Assembly: GCA_949035555.1 (NCBI GenBank)
Contig: CAROLD010000002.1
Coordinates: forward strand, 1 to 64,000
Reading direction: 5' to 3'
Length of the DNA: 64,000 bases
From: an uncultured bacterium
Lineage (GTDB): Bacteria > Cyanobacteriota > Vampirovibrionia > Gastranaerophilales > Gastranaerophilaceae
Part shown: positions 62,227 to 64,000 of the stretch, piece by piece
How the letters are laid out: each line of letters opens with the position of its first letter
Numbering within the stretch: the first letter of the stretch is position 1
Translations under genes and position numbers: made by a program
Notes under the pieces: generated by a model
The model's database searches: none
The model's input: only the letters and a program-made list of their open reading frames with translations
What the model was told of the DNA's origin: nothing

Positions 62227-62958
62227 TTAGTTTTTCCAATATTTGTCAAGCCATTTTGTCGGTTTTACATATCTGAAACCACCCTTGCCCCAGAAGCCTG
62301 CATAAGCCTGATCAGGGTTCGGACGACCGTGGAATACAAGGATTTTACAGTTTTCATCAGGTTCTTTCGGAACTTGAAAGTAATTGAGCGGGAATGGTCT
62401 TAAACAGTTTCTTTTAAAACTTATACACCAATTTCTATCCCAGTATGACAGAATTCCTTTATCTTTCATTTGGTAAGACAAAAATGCCTGTTCATTTTTA
62501 TATCTTTTTCTGATATCCTTGCCCTCTTTGTAGAAGTTTTCAATAATATCAGGATATTTTTTAACTTCAAATCTGAACACGGAAGAGTTACCGATAATAT
62601 CATCTTCAAAATCCCAGTCCTTGATGATTACAAATTCACCAGGGACTTCAAAAAACTCATCAATATTGCGTAAAACAACAATATCCAAATCCAAAAATAA
62701 AGCCTGACCTTCCAAATCCGCAAGTTTATCAGTAAACAAGCCTAATTTTTTCCAGGCTTTTTCAGGAAGACCTTCGTCATTAAGTTCAGGAAGCGGACGA
62801 ATTTCCACTCCTTCATCAATACCTTCCGGTTTATCAGTAAAACATACAAATCTGTGAGGAATTGTTAAATTCTTTTCAACCATTTTGTATAAACGGTTAA
62901 CATACTCAGGACCAAATTTGTCACCCCATTTGACGCAAATAACGTTTTTATCAGCCAT
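62227..62958 (-). CDS. GT-A type glycosyltransferase
   Basis: A 243-residue protein. NVICVKWGDKFGPEYVNRLY at the start and PHRFVCFTDKPEGI lead to ALFLDLDIVVLRNIDEFF, whose D-L-D is the metal-binding DxD motif of GT-A enzymes. NEQAFLSYQMKDKGI and LVFHGRPNPDQ complete a pattern of galactosyl- or mannosyltransferase-like proteins. No CAZy family is assigned with certainty. The ATG at 62958 follows TGGAGAG. First gene of the four-gene glycan unit. Confidence 0.85.
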   Translation of the reverse strand: MADKNVICVKWGDKFGPEYVNRLYKMVEKNLTIPHRFVCFTDKPEGIDEGVEIRPLPELNDEGLPEKAWKKLGLFTDKLADLEGQALFLDLDIVVLRNIDEFFEVPGEFVIIKDWDFEDDIIGNSSVFRFEVKKYPDIIENFYKEGKDIRKRYKNEQAFLSYQMKDKGILSYWDRNWCISFKRNCLRPFPLNYFQVPKEPDENCKILVFHGRPNPDQAYAGFWGKGGFRYVKPTKWLDKYWKN

Positions 62959-63048
62959 AATACTCTCCATCAGCTTCCTAATAACAACATTTCTATATTA
63001 GTATAAATATGAAGAATGAAAAACTTATTATTAAGATATTTTGAGTGT

Positions 63049-63969
63049 TTATTTTATATCTTCAATGACTTCTATCATCTCTTTTATAACCTGATTATAC
63101 GGGGTTGGGATACCGTGTTTTTTCCCAAGTTCTGCCATTGTTCCTGCAAACATTTCAACTTCGGTTTTTCTGCCTGCTTCAACATCTTGAAGCATAGAAG
63201 TTTTACCTTCAGGTATCATTTTATTAAATGCAATAAGCGCTTCATCAATCATTGTTTCAGTATTTTGAACCCCTTCTGCTTTTGCAACGGCTTGAACTTC
63301 TTTCATTATATTTAAATGCAGTTTATGAAAACTTTCACTTTCCTGCATTTGCCCGAAAGTTAATCTCAAAATCGCAGACGGCTGATTACAACTTACATTC
63401 AACATATATTTAAGCCAGTATGCCCTGAACATATCATCAGGTGTTTTATATGCAATCCCGATTTTATCAAAATATTCTTTTAGAGCATATATAATACCCG
63501 CATCGGTTTTGGTTTTATCTTTAACCCCGAATACAATATCACCGACACCGTCATGTGTAATAATATTACCTTCTCTCATTGCACTGTGCCCTATAAAATA
63601 TGAAATCGGAAGATGTTTCCAGCCGTATTTGCGTGAAATTATTTCTTCTGACGACACTCCGTTCAAAAGTGACATAATTATTGTATCTTCACTGACAAAA
63701 TTTTCGATATTTTTTATAACATCATTCAACCCGTCAAATTTTGTAGCAATAATTATTAAATCTGCTTTAAAATTTTTATCCTCAGGCAAAACATAGTTAA
63801 AATTCAAAGGTTTACCATTAAAAACTTTCGGATTTTTTTTGTAATTTTCAAGTCTGTTTTTATCAACCAGAACTCTTAATGAGTTACTGTCATATTCATT
63901 TATTTTATTGGCATAAATTGAACCGACCGCACCAATTCCGCATATAAGTGTATTATTGATTTCTTTCAT
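63049..63969 (-). CDS. ketopantoate reductase-like protein (PanE/ApbA family)
   Basis: A 306-residue NADP-dependent reductase. The N-terminal Rossmann motif ICGIGAVGSIYA is at about 9-20, IIIATKFDGLNDVI and LLNGVSSEEII follow; the C-terminal helical domain has WLKYMLNVSCNQPSAIL (the catalytic Lys is in this helix) and KTSMLQDVEAGRKTEVE. PanE makes pantoate for coenzyme A; paralogues have other substrates. coaD is 54 kb away. No ribosome binding site; TATAAA ends 6 bases before the ATG. Confidence 0.9.
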   Translation of the reverse strand: MKEINNTLICGIGAVGSIYANKINEYDSNSLRVLVDKNRLENYKKNPKVFNGKPLNFNYVLPEDKNFKADLIIIATKFDGLNDVIKNIENFVSEDTIIMSLLNGVSSEEIISRKYGWKHLPISYFIGHSAMREGNIITHDGVGDIVFGVKDKTKTDAGIIYALKEYFDKIGIAYKTPDDMFRAYWLKYMLNVSCNQPSAILRLTFGQMQESESFHKLHLNIMKEVQAVAKAEGVQNTETMIDEALIAFNKMIPEGKTSMLQDVEAGRKTEVEMFAGTMAELGKKHGIPTPYNQVIKEMIEVIEDIK

Positions 63970-63975
63970 AATATA

Positions 63976-63981
63976 TTTATA
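63976..63981 (-). promoter_or_regulatory. leaderless-type -10 box of the PanE-like gene
   Basis: On the minus strand TATAAA, then TATATT and the ATG. Too close to the window edge to judge the -35 region; the local sequence is all A and T, so this is the weakest of the set. Confidence 0.35.
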
Positions 63982-64000
63982 ATATCACTGTTTATATTAT

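Overview
The window is AT-rich bacterial chromosome, almost entirely housekeeping, and reads as a Gram-negative-type non-photosynthetic relative of Cyanobacteria (Melainabacteria/Gastranaerophilales type). The main sequence argument is the split RNA polymerase beta-prime subunit: rpoC1 (569 codons) and rpoC2 (1283 codons) are separate genes broken where cyanobacterial rpoC is broken. An outer membrane is implied by an LptF/LptG permease, two heptosyltransferase-like GT9 enzymes and many secreted proteins. No photosynthesis gene, insertion sequence, prophage or CRISPR array was seen. The lineage name is inference; the split rpoC is seen directly.

Layout. 1-171: a strong minus-strand promoter and rRNA-like leader reading off the left edge, probably into 16S rRNA. 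0.4-8.1 kb (minus): secA, a SNF2 helicase, gpmI and a small XRE regulator. 8.2-12.9 kb (plus): a small unknown gene, coaD, two proteins sharing a repeated ~45-residue domain, then rpmG, tRNA-Trp, secE, nusG, rplK and rplA. 13.0-18.0 kb (minus): lineage-type hypotheticals, YitT, diadenylate cyclase CdaA, lysA and a winged-helix protein. 18.1-24.3 kb: a DUF1848 protein, a large unknown protein, an orphan FliI/SctN-type ATPase, adk and a small coiled-coil protein. 24.4-29.6 kb (minus): folD, a CooC-like ATPase, a core-MetE-like methyltransferase, rplI, sepF, yggS and a DUF2023 protein. 29.7-44.1 kb: zupT, gatA, hypotheticals, lptF/G, mrnC, recA with a DNA-binding-like partner, thrC, rpmB, purB and hom. 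44.2-53.2 kb (minus): rpoC2, rpoC1, rpoB. 53.6-58.1 kb: pgeF, three related small secreted proteins, an SGNH hydrolase, a membrane protein and an unlisted 26-residue methionine-rich microprotein gene. 58.2-64 kb: a second XRE regulator, two small plus-strand genes, a glycan locus and a PanE-like reductase.

The observations most worth following are: (1) ten genes without a Shine-Dalgarno sequence whose -10-like hexamer ends exactly six bases before the ATG, suggesting widespread leaderless mRNAs; (2) the microprotein gene, with near-consensus promoter, ribosome binding site and terminator; (3) two L1-stalk-like RNA elements before rplK and before rplA; (4) a spacer motif shared by the rRNA-type and rpoB promoters; (5) the folD/CooC-like/core-MetE-like cluster; (6) a G9 tract at the 3' end of a glycan acyltransferase gene; (7) the cluster of paralogous secreted proteins. 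All functions come from motif reading; nothing was searched or computed.
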